From NCBI GenBank assembly GCA_013399875.1, contig VXAZ01009468.1:22585-86584 (forward strand): a stretch of 64,000 nucleotides of DNA, read 5' to 3'. The notes beneath the pieces were generated by a model. It was given only the letters and a program-made list of their open reading frames with translations. It was not told where the DNA came from and searched no databases. The position numbers were made by a program, and so were the translations under genes. Shown one piece after another: positions 33,862 to 45,055 of the stretch (the first letter of the stretch is position 1; each line of letters starts with the position of its first letter). The stretch is from Gymnorhina tibicen. Lineage: Eukaryota > Chordata > Aves > Passeriformes > Artamidae.

Positions 33862-36800
33862 GTACATACCGGCACCGGGAACCACGGGCACTGGGAACAC
33901 CGGCCTGCCCCGGGCCTGGCGGCGGGGGATGGGTGGGGAGAATGTGGGCAGTGCTGAGCGTGCGGCACCCCGGGAGCCCCCGGCAGTGGTAGTGGGGTCC
34001 CTGGGTACAGGGAACACCAAGGTTGCTCAAGGAAGCTGGGCTGAGTCCAAGCACTGCAGGGCCGTGGTTCCAGGATCCAGCCCCACAGCTTTGTGGGACA
34101 CCCAGGCCAGGTACTAGTGCTGACAGATCAGCAGGAATGGGCACCAGTTCCGGACACTGGCACCCAGGGCTCCCTGGTATCCCCTGGCCACAAGGAACAT
34201 CAGGGCTGCCCAGGAAAGCTGGGCTGGGTACAGGTACTGTGTATCAATAGGGCATCCCAGCCAGGTGCTGGCCCTAAGACATCCCAGGACTTCCTGGGAC
34301 AAGCAGGCCAGGCACTGGCACTGACAGAGCACCGCAAACAGGTGCTGGCTCTAGGCACTGGCACCTGGGTCTCCCCAGGGAGACGCTGGCTGCAGGGAAC
34401 ACTGGGATTGCTCGAGGAAGCTGGACAAGTACAAGCACTGTAGGGCCATGGGTCTTCCCAGCCAAGAAATGTCCTCAAGACACTCCAGGGCTTCTTGGGA
34501 CATCCAGACCAGGCACTGGCACCAGGAATGGTGGCATCTGTTCTGGGCACTGGAACCTGGGATTCCCCAGGCAGGGTCTGACCCCAGGGAAGCATAAGGC
34601 TCCCTGGCACACAGCAGGAGAGCTGGATCAGGGACCCACCTCAGGCGACCCCAGAACAGGCACTGACCCTGGGACACCTGGACAGTCTGGAGCACCTCAG
34701 GACATCCTGGGCTAGGGACCCACCTTGGGGCACCTCAGTACACCCCAGTCAAAGACCAGCATTGGGACACCCTACAACAGGGACTGTCGCACGGAGTCAA
34801 GGACTGAGTGCAAGATGGCCTAGCGCACACTGCACCAGCCCTCTGGGGATCCAGACACGCCAGCACACTCCACATCAGGGGCTAGCCTCCCTGTCAACCC
34901 CAGAGACATGGGGTTGTCCCCAAGAGATACTCACTTTAGGGGAACTCTCAGCCCCCAAAGGGACCCCACCACTGGAAGAAACCCATGCATGGATCCCCCA
35001 TTCCTGTAAAAGCACCCTTCAGCTCCCCCTTAAAGACATATTGTACCCAGGCCCCCTCTCTCCCGCATCATGAAAGGGCTGTGAGGGCAGGCCTTTCCCA
35101 GCTCTCTCCAGTGCTTCCCACAGAGGAACACCATAACCTTGATGTGTCCTCAGACATGACCACTCAAGCCCAGTAATTAACCCCCCCAACAGTAACCCTG
35201 TCTGTAGATCCTCCTTAGCTCCCTCCACAAATGAAACCCCACTGTAGATGTACCCCAAGATCCTCACAGACTCACTCCTCAAAGTGACACTGTACAAGAA
35301 CCCAAACCTTTCCCCAGAAGAGGACCTGATGCCTATATTGGTAAGGATCCCAAGTATCCCCTTATGCACAGATCTCCAAGGTGTCCTCACCCACGGTCTG
35401 TCCTTTTGGGAGAAAGATCCTGAGAAATGATGTTGAGCTTCCCCTGGTAGCAAGACCCTTCACTTCCTTCTCTACCCAGTTTTACCAGGTGTGGACAAAC
35501 ACTCTTACTCTCCACTGCATACTAAGTGTGAGTAGACTTGGAGCTTCCACTGGAAGGACCTAGAGTGTCCCTTATTCCTAATGAAAGGACCCCATTCATC
35601 CCCTCTGTGAGAAGGGCCCCAGTCCTTGATGTGGAAGGATACAGCCCCTCTGTGTGAGGAGCTTTCAGCTAGCCCAGCTCTCTCCCTTGCAGCTGGCTTG
35701 GGCTGGAAAGCCTGACCTCCCCTCACCCACATCAGGACCACAGCCAGACCTGGAGCTGCCTTGGCTTATCAGGAAATTCCCTCATCTTTAATTTTCTCTG
35801 TCCTGAAGATTTATCAGTTTAAAGTAAGCTCAGAGCCCAAATCCTACCGATTGTCAGCAGCTTAATCAGTGGCTTGGAGCGCCCAGCTGCTACTGCTGCA
35901 CAGGGAGCTGCGTGGCAGAGGGCACTGCACTGGAGGCAGCCCTGGGTCTCCTCCCCAGTGCCTCCTGTCCTGTCCTGACTCAGGTTTGGGTGGCCATGAC
36001 AGCACTTTGCTGCTGTCACCTCTGGGTACCCCTCACCTTGCCTTGGGGCTTGTCCTTGGTCACACTTTGCACCTTGTGGTTACACGTGTCTCACAGCTGC
36101 ACTTGTGAGAACCCTGAGTGCTCAGCTCAGTGGGGCCGTGGGCTGGCTCTTCTGGCCCCAGCCAGCCCAGGTTGGCTTGGAGCTCTCCCAGAGCAGCCCG
36201 GCTCCATGGCTTCTCTGTCAGGGAAAGTCCAAGGCAGCATTAATAGAGACTGGCCCTCCACCCTGCCCTGGGACAGGACAGCATGAGAGAGCTGATGTCC
36301 TACAGGACAGGCTGGTGTTCCCATCAGAGAGGGCTTGGATGCAGAGGTGGTGGTGTGGTGTGTCCTAGCAAGAGAGAGTCTTGTCTGGCAGGGTCAGGCA
36401 GGGCTGAACTTCCCTGGGCATGTCAGGGGCAGCCACAGGTGGATGTGTTACCTTGTGCTTGGAGAAGGAGCTGCCATGACCTATGAAGAGAATACCACAG
36501 GCCAGATCTTATGGGTAGGGCAGGGACATAGCCTGATGCAGGCTCTGGCACATCATGATGTCAAACTTCAGAGATTCACCTGCCTGGGAGGTTGGAGGGT
36601 TCTGCCAGAGCAGAGAGCTTGGAGGAGCAGAGAAGGAAAGGACATTCCTTCTGCCTCAGTGAGGTTTTAGCTGAAGAAGAACTTGCGCTACTACAGCAGA
36701 AGCAACTGTGAGGCCCGAAGTCTCTTGGTCTCACTGGTGAAAGCCAGGTGAGCCAAGTGGTGGGCATAGAGATGGGCCAGAGGTGTCCCCACCCCATCCC

Positions 36801-38853
36801 TGTGAGATGGCCGGTGCAGAGTAAAGGGCTGCTGATTGTGGGCATGGATGGGCTCTTCAGAGGAGAAAAACCAAGTGCAGGAATCTGGGGGAAGAGGATG
36901 AGGAATTCAGGATCTCTTTCTGAAAAAAAAACCAAAACCAACCAACTAAACAACCAACTTTAAACCATCGATGTCTAATTAGTGGACAACAATCAAAGCA
37001 GGGTTTAATTAGAGCTTGACAGAAAGCTCCAGCTCAAAAGCCACTGCCCCCCTAGGAGGAAACTAGATCTAATTAAGAGGAAACACTCTGCTTTATTGCA
37101 AATAGAAATGTGGCCATCTGCCCTGTTCAAAATCCCAGTAACGCAAAACTGGAGATTTTGCTAAATCCTTCTGTTATAAAACCAGAGATGGGCCCTTAAC
37201 GTGATCACATCAACAACTGTATGACTGACGGCACCTGATGCCACCCAAGTACTCCAAATTACTGGAGGAGCACCTTCAGAAAGTTCCATGGGATGATGCT
37301 TACTTGAAAAGAAATGGGCTGTGAGGGTGATATTCCTTGGGATTTGTCTGCAGGAAATCAGAGCATAGGAATACACCACCATCAGGCTGCCCAGGAGCCT
37401 GAGCATTTCCTCTGATTTCTCAATACTCTGCTGTAGCATAAGACAGTCACCCTGTGAGTTAACTCTGAGCTTTGAACAAAGTTGTCCTGGTGCCCAGCAT
37501 TAATGCCCTTGCAAGACAGCCCAGCCACCTTTGTGTGACACTGCATGTGCCTCCCATCAGGATGATTACCCTGAGTGGGTCCAAGGTTCTGTTTCCAGAG
37601 GGTCTTTGGTTTTGTACTTACAATCTGTTGAGGGTCAAAAGACGCAGCCAGCTGAGCACACCATCCCGCTTGCATGGAGGAATTGACTGGCCACATTTTA
37701 AGGTGTTTCCCTGTGCTTCAGGTCCAGCAGTCAGTGTGGTGAGACCTCCACACTTAGGGATACACAACACATGGGGTGCCTTCCCACCTGGGACTATGCT
37801 CTTGGCCTTAGGGCTGGGCTTTGTCCTTATCAGTGGCATTTTGGCATTGATTGTGCCATGTCCAGCCACCTTGCCTGATGGAGAATGTGGTAATACATAT
37901 TCATCTGAGCCCTCTTCTCCTTTGGGAAACTCCCTTCAGAGCTACACTCACCTCTTGGATGGGCCTTTCCAAGGCCTGAGAGCAGAGGCAGATCCCTGAG
38001 CAGGGCTTCACCTTCTGCACCTCAGCTGTGTTTGCCACCCTCTGAGTGGGGACACCTTGCATGGCATGGTTTTGGCATATCCACGGAGAGGAGTAGTGAG
38101 GGAATTGTTGCCAGCTGCCAGGCTGAGCATAGTGGAGCTGTGTGGTGGTGTGGCCTCAGCCCCAAGGGTGAGCAGGATTTGGCCTGAATGAGCACCACAG
38201 CCCCAAAACCCTCCCTCGTTCTGGCAGCAATGCAGTGGCTCTGCTGAACCACATCAGGACAGGCTCATCTTCCTGGCTGGGACTTGCTGGAGAGCCAAGT
38301 CCTTTCAGAGAGTTTGAGGTTTCAAAATATTGTTTTCATGGATATAAAAGTCATTCGTTGAAATTCTTAATGAAAAAATAAGAGGCAGATACGACTGCTC
38401 CAAACTGGCTTGGAGTGTAACTGGGACAGCTGCTGAGCATGAGGCTGCCCAGGGAGGTCGTGGAGTCTCTGTCTCTGGAGTCATTCAAAACCCACCTGGA
38501 CATGTTCCTGTATCACCTGCTCTAAGGAACCCTTGGCAGGGGGGCTGGACTAAATGATCCCCAGAAGTCCCTTCCAACCCTAAGTATCCTGTGACTCTGC
38601 AGTGTATCCTCAAGCCCTTTCTCTGTCAATGGGAGAAATATTGCCCATATATGAACTGCTTCCACCTGCTGACCTTGCAGCAAAAATAACAACACTGCAA
38701 AAACCCTCAGCATTTGCTGAGTTACAGCCTTCTGGACCCCCCAGAAAGCTTTCCTGAAGATTCTCCTCTTCTTCCCCTACCACTCAGTCTTGCAACGGGG
38801 ACAGGAGCCGGGCTGCAGCCCATCCCTTGCCTCCGTGCAGCGCCGTGTACTCC

Positions 38854-38919
<66 letters not shown>

Positions 38920-41900
38920 GCAGCCGCGGGGTTTGCACGGCAGCGCAGGCCTCCCGTCGCGGCTGTTAATGTGCCTGTGTACTCGCGGGGAGGGGCTGAG
39001 CCGGGCGTCTCGAAGCCGCTCGTGTCCTGGAGCTTACATCCCTTAACTGTTGTTCCAGATAAAGTAACTGTCAGTTCTGATTCATACAAACTCATAACTC
39101 TATTCTGGATCCTGCTGATTTTTTGGCACAGAAACAGCCTGTGGAGCAAAACGCCGTAAGGGAGCTCGTGTCTGTGTAAAAGGCCGGTGCTCGCCGTCCT
39201 GAGCACGCTGCCCTTAACGTTCATTTATTTTTGAGGGATTTTGGGTTTTAGGGGGAGGAAGGGGGACCGTGTTTGTCCCCTTTCCTTTTGGTGCTCAGCT
39301 CTCAAGAGGTTTTCTGGTGAGAAGCAGCCACTCTAGACCCAAATAGCACAGCCCAGCCCCTGTTCCCTGGGGTTTTTGGGTGCGCTGTCCTCACACCAGG
39401 TGTAAAAAGCCCCTTTGGGAACCAGTGATTGCTGTTTTTCCCCCCATTACCCCACATCTTCCCGTTTGTGTGTTCTGTGGCGGTGTGATGCTCTGGAGAA
39501 GGTCATATCTCAGCTGCAGGACATGTCCTGAGCTTCTTCCACCCATGGCAGGCAGAAGCAGTAAAAGCCAGTTTTCACCCACACCTGCAGACTAAACTGG
39601 ACAGAAAAAGTGATTAAAAACATCGGACTTTAATCCTGCAGGCATGACTGCTCAGGACAGGGCAGTGGTACTCAGCAAACATGGGGGTTACTCAGTCCAA
39701 ATTAACTAAATGCACCTTGTACCGGGAGATGTTATCCTGCCAGGAAGAACCTCCTCTTTCTGCTAAAATCTTGCTCCAGTGTTGCAGCCTGAGTCATAAC
39801 ATTGCATTCCATTTCATTAATTTCTTTTGTGAGGATATCAAAAGCCCTTGAGATGCCCATGTTGTTTCTAAAGGACCTTGCCAGGGGAGGATTGAGGAGG
39901 GGGAAGCCATGAACCAGCTGTAAAACCAAGCCAAGAAATGCCAGCTTTCTGGGGCTAGAGCCCCGGCCCCAGCAGGATCAGTCTCCCTCTGCATACACCC
40001 TGTCCCAGTGATTACTGAAATGCATGCTCTCAAAACTCTCTTTACAACTGGGGAAACTGTAGAAGAGGGAGTTGGAGCCCAGGGTCTAGGGGAAGGGTGG
40101 CAGCTGTGGGGTGTGACAGACCAGCCAGCCATCCTTGGTGCCACTGACAGTGGCGACTGGCACCACACCCTCAGAAGAACAGGAATTAAAAGCAAAATGG
40201 ACAGGAGTTGGGTTATTTTTTCCTCTTTAATAGTGGCTCTTCATAGGAGTCATCACCTGGTGTTTTTCTTGTGGTTGTAAGGCATAGAAATAGGCTACTT
40301 TAAACAAAAACCAAGGTTTTCCTGCAGGTCTTCAAGGGGTCTTGGGGCATTTGGAGGTAGGTGCTGGCAGAATGGTGCTGCGGGCAGAGGGACGGGCAGG
40401 CAGAGCCCCGACCCTGCATCCCTCAGACCTGCTGGAGAGGGCAGCGCTGAGGCCTATGGACTGTGTGGGGATCCCCTCCTTGTTCTTGCTCTGCTCTTCA
40501 AAGTCACTCCTTGCTGCAGGCATAGGAAGGTGTTTCCAGGACACTGGGCGGCCTGGGGACGTGCAGAAAAGGGAATTGCTTGTGACAGAGCAGAGGACTC
40601 GGCTTGCTGCTGGGAACACATAGGACAGATGGGAAGAGGAGGGCACTGAGCTGCTCTTTGCCAGGAGGCGACCTGCCTTCAGTAGCATAGCCCCACCTCA
40701 GCCACTTCCCAGGGAGCTGTGGAGTAGTGAGGGGCTTTTGGGAAGAGGCCGGTCACCCTCGGGCAGAGGCATTTGAGTGTATGTGGTGACTTGGGCACGC
40801 TCCTCTGCCTAGTTGTAAATTTGTTGTTTAATTCTGCAAATGGGCTGTGAGGGCTTGGGCAGAGATCCTGTAGCTGCTCGGTGGGACAGGGCACAGACTC
40901 CCTTTGCCCTGGTGCAGTACAGAGCAGGCACACGGGACAAGAGGGATCAGGGCAAGCAGACACAGGCTGGAGTCAGGCAGTGTCTTGGCAGTGGCCATAG
41001 CTGCCCGTCCCCTGTGACTGTGCTATGACAACCCACTGCATCAGTGGCTCCCATACCTTTTTGAGCCACCCTCCTTTTGCCTTAAACCCTGTCTCTCACG
41101 TCCTCCATGAGTGCCGTGGCTCTCCAGCACGTTAATCTGCTGCCTCATGCATCACTGCTTGTCCTGCCATGTTTGGGACCTGCAGATGTCCTGGGAGACC
41201 CTAACACGTGGTGTTTTCAGAGTGGTGAGCTCTTGGCAGGCTTCTGCTTTATCTGGGCAGCTGGACCCCCACCTGGACCCCAAATAATAGCTCAGAAATG
41301 CAGAGGACATGCCGATGCCTGCAGAGTCCAAGGATAGACCCAGGGGCTGCTGTTCTGCTCCTGTGAAGGACTGACTGAGGGCAGTGCACAAAGGCTGGGA
41401 GCCTGCCCAAGCCCTTGCTGGTGCAGGTAAAATTGGTGCCTGATTTTTTAACTCATATTTGCCTTCTACCACCCTGAGCACAGTGTTGTTCTCCTTTGGG
41501 CCCAGAGGGGCTCTTGCTGAGGGCTGTTGCCCACCCAGGCAGCTGCAGCTGCTGCTTTCTGTGCTTTCCTCCAGCCTCACTGCGCACCTGTGGTCCTTTT
41601 CTCCTCCTCCGTGATTTCAGCAGATCTCTTACAAGTGTGCCCATTTCCAGGCTGGGTCATGCCAGCCTGAGCAGTGCCACAGGGGTAAACGCACCCCCTT
41701 GCTGGGAATTGCCAGAGAGCACCTTAGCTTGTTTCACAGCTGCACTGCTCTGGGAACTCAGTGGGTACTAAAATCCTCTTAGCATCTCTCCTTTCACAGG
41801 AACAGTCCCTGGCACAGGTCTGCTGCACCTGATCCCCTTTAATTCAGGCCCTCAGCTGGAATTAATGCCATCCTGTTCCAAGGTGGCCAGGTCAGCAGCA

Positions 41901-43872
41901 GGCCAGGCTGCTCCTTACCATTTACCATGTAGTGCATGGAGTTGGTGCTCATTGTGTTTCCTTGCAGAGGGATGGTTTTGGGTTGGCCCAGTCCCAGTGG
42001 GCAGGGAGCTCCCACAGACAGGCTGTGCTTGGCTGGGAGTCCCTGGTGATGATGTGCTGGAGACGCTGGCTTGGCTCTGTGCAGCTGTGTGGTGCTCGGG
42101 TGGCACCAGGGCTGTGCATGGCAGTAAATCAGCATGCAGGGCTTGCCACTGTCCACAAAGACACTTTTACCAAGGAGGTTTGCAATGTGGGTGGAGGATT
42201 CAGAGATCAGGCAGCAGCTGCTGGATGACATTATGTGCCAGTGTCTCTCAATGTCCCTGTCCTTTCCTGGGCACAGCTCTTTGGGATGCAAGAGCTGTAC
42301 CTATTCCTGGTGTGATGCCCTGCAGGCCCTTCCCTCCCTCCTGGGATTTCCCTTCCCCACGGAGAGCAGTTCAAAACATATGCCAGCACCCAGAAAGCTC
42401 ATGCCAGACTGCCAGCTGCCTGCTTGCAGGGTGTTTGCTGTAAGGGGTGGGGAGGTAACTTCTTACTGGTGTGGGCACAAGCCTCTTGGTTCTTCCTTAA
42501 CTCAGGGCAAAAGTACCTGCAGGCACCGCAGGCAACTTCATTACTATTTTTAGCCTTTCCAGCTGATATGGGGTGAGGAGCTTTTGTACTTGGTGTAGTC
42601 AGAAAAAGTCACCTCCTTACCGTGACAGTCACAGGCTTTGTCTTGGCATTTCTGTCCCTGTGTTCCCTGATGTCTCCTTGCTCAGCACGGAGCATGCTGG
42701 GTGGAGGCCTGCTGGGAAGGTGATCCCTCTGGGAGTGGTGCTTGCAGGCTGTGTGGTGGTCGGGTGTGGGGGCTCCTGGGGATGCCAGTCCTCTCCACAG
42801 GCAGCATCCCTGCCCACCGTGCACTGGCAGCTCCTGCCCACATGCAGGGAGCTTGTGGTGATGAGGAAAGCCTGTGGGCAGCCACTGATCCTGTGGCTGA
42901 TGCTGGTGGAAACCAAAAGCCTGAAGTCCCTATTTGTATGTGGACCAAGTTTGGGGCAGCCAAAAATGCAGTCCCTGAGGCTACTGAGGCAGTGGTGGCT
43001 GTCACCTGCCACGTTACCTGGCTGTCATGTGGCCAAGGTGGGCTCCCTGCCAGACATGGGCTGCATTAATGTACTGACCGGGGGGCTCAGCCCAGCACTG
43101 CCACCCCATGTCTCCTCTGATGCTTCCCCCTCCTCTCCCTCTCGCAGCGCTCTGCCTGGTGCTGGGCTGCATGATCTTTCCCGATGGCTGGGATGCAGAG
43201 ACCATACGGGACATGTGCGGGGAAAAGACAGGGAAGTACTCCCTGGGCGACTGCTCTGTACGCTGGGCTTATATCCTGGCCATCATCGGCATCCTCAACG
43301 CCCTTATCCTTTCCTTCCTGGCCTTTGTTCTCGGTAACCGGCAGAACGACCTGCTGCACGAGGAACTCAAGGCAGAGAGCAAAGGTGAGTGCCACGCTAC
43401 TGGGAAGATCCTGGTGGGAACAGGCTGGGGGGCTTGGCCTCTCCAGCAGCCTGGCAAGGGTCCCATGGGCTTAACACCCACCTACAAGCAAGCCAGGCTG
43501 GGGAGGGTGGGAAGGAGCTGCTGAGCCTCTGCCCTGCCTGACCTCTCTCTCTTCTGTTTCCACAGATTTTGTTGGCACTGCGGTAAGTCTTGAGTGTCAC
43601 TGTCCTGATCCCTGTCCCTCTGTGGTGTCTCTGAGTGTGACTGTGCTGGGTGTCTGTGTGACTGGGATGGGATGGGATGGGATAGGATGGAGGGGCCCTG
43701 GGCTGTGCAGGCAGCAGGGCTGGTAGCAATGGGGAAGGGAGGCAGCAGAGACAGGGTGGGTGGCAGGGATGGGGATAGGCATATGCCTGGCACATGCTAG
43801 TGGCACGATGGTGCAGTAAGACCTGCCCAAGACCATCCCCAACCTGCTGTGCTTTCCCCGCAGAGGATATAA
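33456..43872 (+). CDS. LHFPL4: LHFPL4 (LHFPL tetraspan subfamily member 4, GARLH4)
   Basis: Tetraspan membrane protein that binds GABA-A receptor subunits and, with neuroligin-2, clusters them at inhibitory synapses (family knowledge). Exons: 33456-33861, 43148-43384, 43566-43582 and 43864-43872, giving 222 residues. Residues 1-214 match LHFPL4 almost without change: N-terminus [14 protein letters not shown]1 about 22-42, first extracellular loop with PYWVGDS and GLFHYC, TM2 about 96-120, TM3 spanning the exon 1/2 junction ([19 protein letters not shown]), second loop with [10 protein letters not shown], and TM4 about 181-204 ([20 protein letters not shown]). LHFPL3 is the nearest alternative but has IGDGVDTPQ in loop 1 where this has VGDSVNTPK. 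The C-terminal end after Phe-Val-Gly-Thr-Ala is uncertain: splicing at GTAAGT gives Arg-Ile-stop, while reading through gives 47 other codons ending at 43726. Confidence 0.95.
33985..34800 (+). repeat. Degenerate tandem repeat, unit about 180-205 bp
   Basis: Three recognisable copies begin near 33985, 34170 and 34377, with a fourth partial copy from about 34570. Each repeats the same order of words: AGGGAACA or AAGGAACA, then GAAGCTGG, then CCAGGCACTGGCAC, then GGCACTGG, then a CTCCCC-like end. From 34625 to 34790 a shorter reiteration of GGGACCCACCT and GGGACACC follows. Similarity is high in words but eroded by substitutions and indels. It lies just after the exon 1 donor. Confidence 0.7.
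36970..37110. promoter_or_regulatory. Candidate enhancer: clustered TAATTA, SOX/TCF-like and octamer-like sites
   Basis: Within 140 bp there are three TAATTA homeodomain cores (36976-36981, 37006-37011, 37070-37075), ACAATCAAAG (36989-36998; a SOX ACAAT joined to a TCF/LEF ATCAAAG core) and ATTGCAAAT (37095-37103). This A/T-rich island is sharply set in GC-rich intron. A neural enhancer of LHFPL4 is an inference. Confidence 0.4.
38425..38600 (+). mobile_element. CR1 LINE 3' tail in LHFPL4 intron 1
   Basis: Contains GGCTGCCCAGGGAGGTCGTG, a Gly-Thr-style CATTCAAAACCCACCTGGAC segment, AATGATCCCCAGAAGTCCCT and the end TTCCAACCCTAAGTATCCTG, all standard CR1 3' landmarks. About 175 bp, plus orientation (same as LHFPL4). 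Confidence 0.88.
38855..38917 (+). repeat. (CAG)21 trinucleotide repeat
   Basis: Twenty-one uninterrupted CAG units, followed by CCG CAG CCG CGG. It lies in a CpG-rich patch of LHFPL4 intron 1. On the transcript of LHFPL4 it is CAG; on the other strand CTG. No coding frame of known type passes through it. Confidence 0.97.
43148..43384 (+). CDS. LHFPL4: LHFPL4 coding exon 2
   Basis: Acceptor CTCTCGCAG, then [38 protein letters not shown] and [20 protein letters not shown], ending [18 protein letters not shown]; donor AAAG|GTGAGT. It is 237 nt. It encodes the rest of TM3, the second extracellular loop and TM4. Confidence 0.96.
43566..43582 (+). CDS. LHFPL4: LHFPL4 coding exon 3 (17 nt if its GTAAGT donor is used)
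   Basis: Acceptor TTTCCACAG, then the codons Asp-Phe-Val-Gly-Thr-Ala, identical in position to the LHFPL4 tail, and directly a perfect donor GCG|GTAAGT. If the donor is ignored the exon continues in frame to TAG 43724-43726. Confidence 0.7.
43664..43690 (+). repeat. Short GGGAT pentanucleotide repeat
   Basis: About five units of GGGAT with one imperfect unit, just downstream of LHFPL4 exon 3. If exon 3 were read through it would be translated as a Gly/Met/Trp/Asp run, which argues against that tail being constrained coding sequence. Confidence 0.85.
43864..43872 (+). CDS. LHFPL4: LHFPL4 final coding segment (Arg-Ile-stop)
   Basis: Acceptor TTTCCCCGCAG, then AGG ATA TAA in phase with exon 3. 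It would begin the long 3' UTR exon that runs to the AATAAA at 45032. Whether this splice is the main one in the bird cannot be told from sequence alone. Confidence 0.5.
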   Translation, partial: RI

Positions 43873-45055
43873 GGCCGACCATCCGCAACAGGACCCTCTT
43901 CCCATGGCCGGCAGCCTGGGCGCTCCCTCCCTGTCCTGCCCTTCATCTGCTGCCAGCGGCCACACAGCGTCCCGCGCCGCCCTCTGGGCCCCGGCGCCCG
44001 TGCCAGGGATGCGCCAGCCGCCCGCCGCATCCACGGCCACCTCCATGTCCACGCCGGCACCACCATCCCACGCATCCTGCCAGCTCCGTACCCACCGCTG
44101 CCTGCGGGCTGCTGCCGGGGGAGGATGCCTCAAACCCGCTTTGTTCAAGAACAGAATCCAGCTGCGATTTTGTTTCGAGGAAAAAACAGTCTTGGAGTTT
44201 TTAACAGATTTCTACATCCCCAGGACTCCTGACCTGCTGCCTCCCACCCGAACGCGCACCCAGTGACGCCCCGTGCCGGCTGCTCCGGGTCCCGGACCCC
44301 TCCCCACTCCCATTTTGTACAGCTCCGTGATCCTGTCTCCACAGCCAGGGGACCCGGTGGCCGGGATGGGGCCCAACCCCTACTTTTACATGTAAATTCA
44401 TATTCTCTAAACAGGGTAAAGTGACTCGAGCCCCCTCGCCCCCTGCCCCGGGAGTCCAGCCCAGGACATGTTTCCTGGTGCGTGGCCGGGGCCGCAGGCT
44501 GCTGCTCGCTCCCCCCAGCATGGGGACCGCAGGGGCCTTGCTGCTGCCGGCCGTGGGACACCCGACTCGCGCCGCCGTTGAATGTAAGCCCTGGTAAGTG
44601 GGAGCAGCTGAACATGCAAAACCCCTGGGCGGGCACAGGAGGACTCCCCCACCAGACCCGTCCCCGAGCCGGCCGCGGGCTGTTGCCAAACGCCTTCCCT
44701 CCCCATCCCCATACGGTGCTTTATCTCCACTGGTGACAGCAAGGCTTTCCCTGCCACGCGGCATGGCCGGGTGTAGCTGAGCTCTCCTGTACCCACCCGG
44801 CCTCCTGGCTGTACCTTGCTGGCCCGCGGTGATGGCGTGCAGGGAGCTGGTGGCTGCTGCCTGGGCAGCGCTGAGTCTGGTGGCCTCCAAGGTCCACACA
44901 CAGCACCCTAGAGCCGACACCCCGGCATGGGTGGCTGCAGCCCGGCTGTGGCTCTGCTGGCCAGACCAGCGTGTGTGTGTGTGGGCTTCCCCTGGCCACA
45001 GGGGCTTGGGTCACCACAGCCCTCACAATGCAATAAAGTCCTCAGCACTGGCTGT
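43873..45055 (+). other. LHFPL4 3' UTR
   Basis: GC-rich, non-coding-looking sequence downstream of the LHFPL4 stop, ending at a canonical poly(A) signal. Open frames inside it are low-complexity Pro/Arg/Ala and have no family resemblance. Confidence 0.6.
45032..45037 (+). terminator. LHFPL4 polyadenylation signal AATAAA
   Basis: The only AATAAA on the plus strand between the LHFPL4 stop and the SETD5 tail region. A GT-rich stretch follows within about 20-30 nt (GGCTGTCTCT). It gives a 3' UTR of about 1.2 kb. Confidence 0.65.

Larger units (their letters stand above)
33862..43147 (+). other. LHFPL4 intron 1 (9.3 kb)
   Basis: Holds in order: a degenerate tandem repeat of about 195 bp (33985-34620), a cluster of homeodomain-type sites (36970-37110), a CR1 tail (38425-38600) and a CpG-rich patch with a 21-unit CAG repeat (38800-39040). 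The remainder is GC-rich with long chance open frames and nothing else recognised. Confidence 0.6.

Noticed and set aside
32904..33968. 354-codon minus-strand open frame opposite LHFPL4 exon 1
   Set aside because: It is the antisense of a GC-rich coding exon and of the low-complexity arrays, crosses an N gap, and encodes Arg/Pro/Ala/Ser-rich sequence with no family resemblance.
38714..39046. Poly-glutamine open frame through the CAG repeat
   Set aside because: The frame is open only because CAG repeats lack stops; the flanks look non-coding and there is no splice or homology support. The complementary poly-alanine frames are equally accidental.
41865..42443. 192-codon plus-strand open frame in LHFPL4 intron 1
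   Set aside because: Cys/Trp/Ser-rich random-looking translation in a GC-rich intron; no family resemblance.
42573..43337. 254-codon plus-strand open frame overlapping LHFPL4 exon 2
   Set aside because: It overlaps exon 2 in a different frame; the LHFPL4 frame is the conserved one.
33456..43384. LHFPL3 as the identity of the tetraspan gene
   Set aside because: Loop 1 reads [12 protein letters not shown] and the N-terminus [12 protein letters not shown], as in LHFPL4; the neighbours MTMR14 and SETD5 also fit LHFPL4 only.
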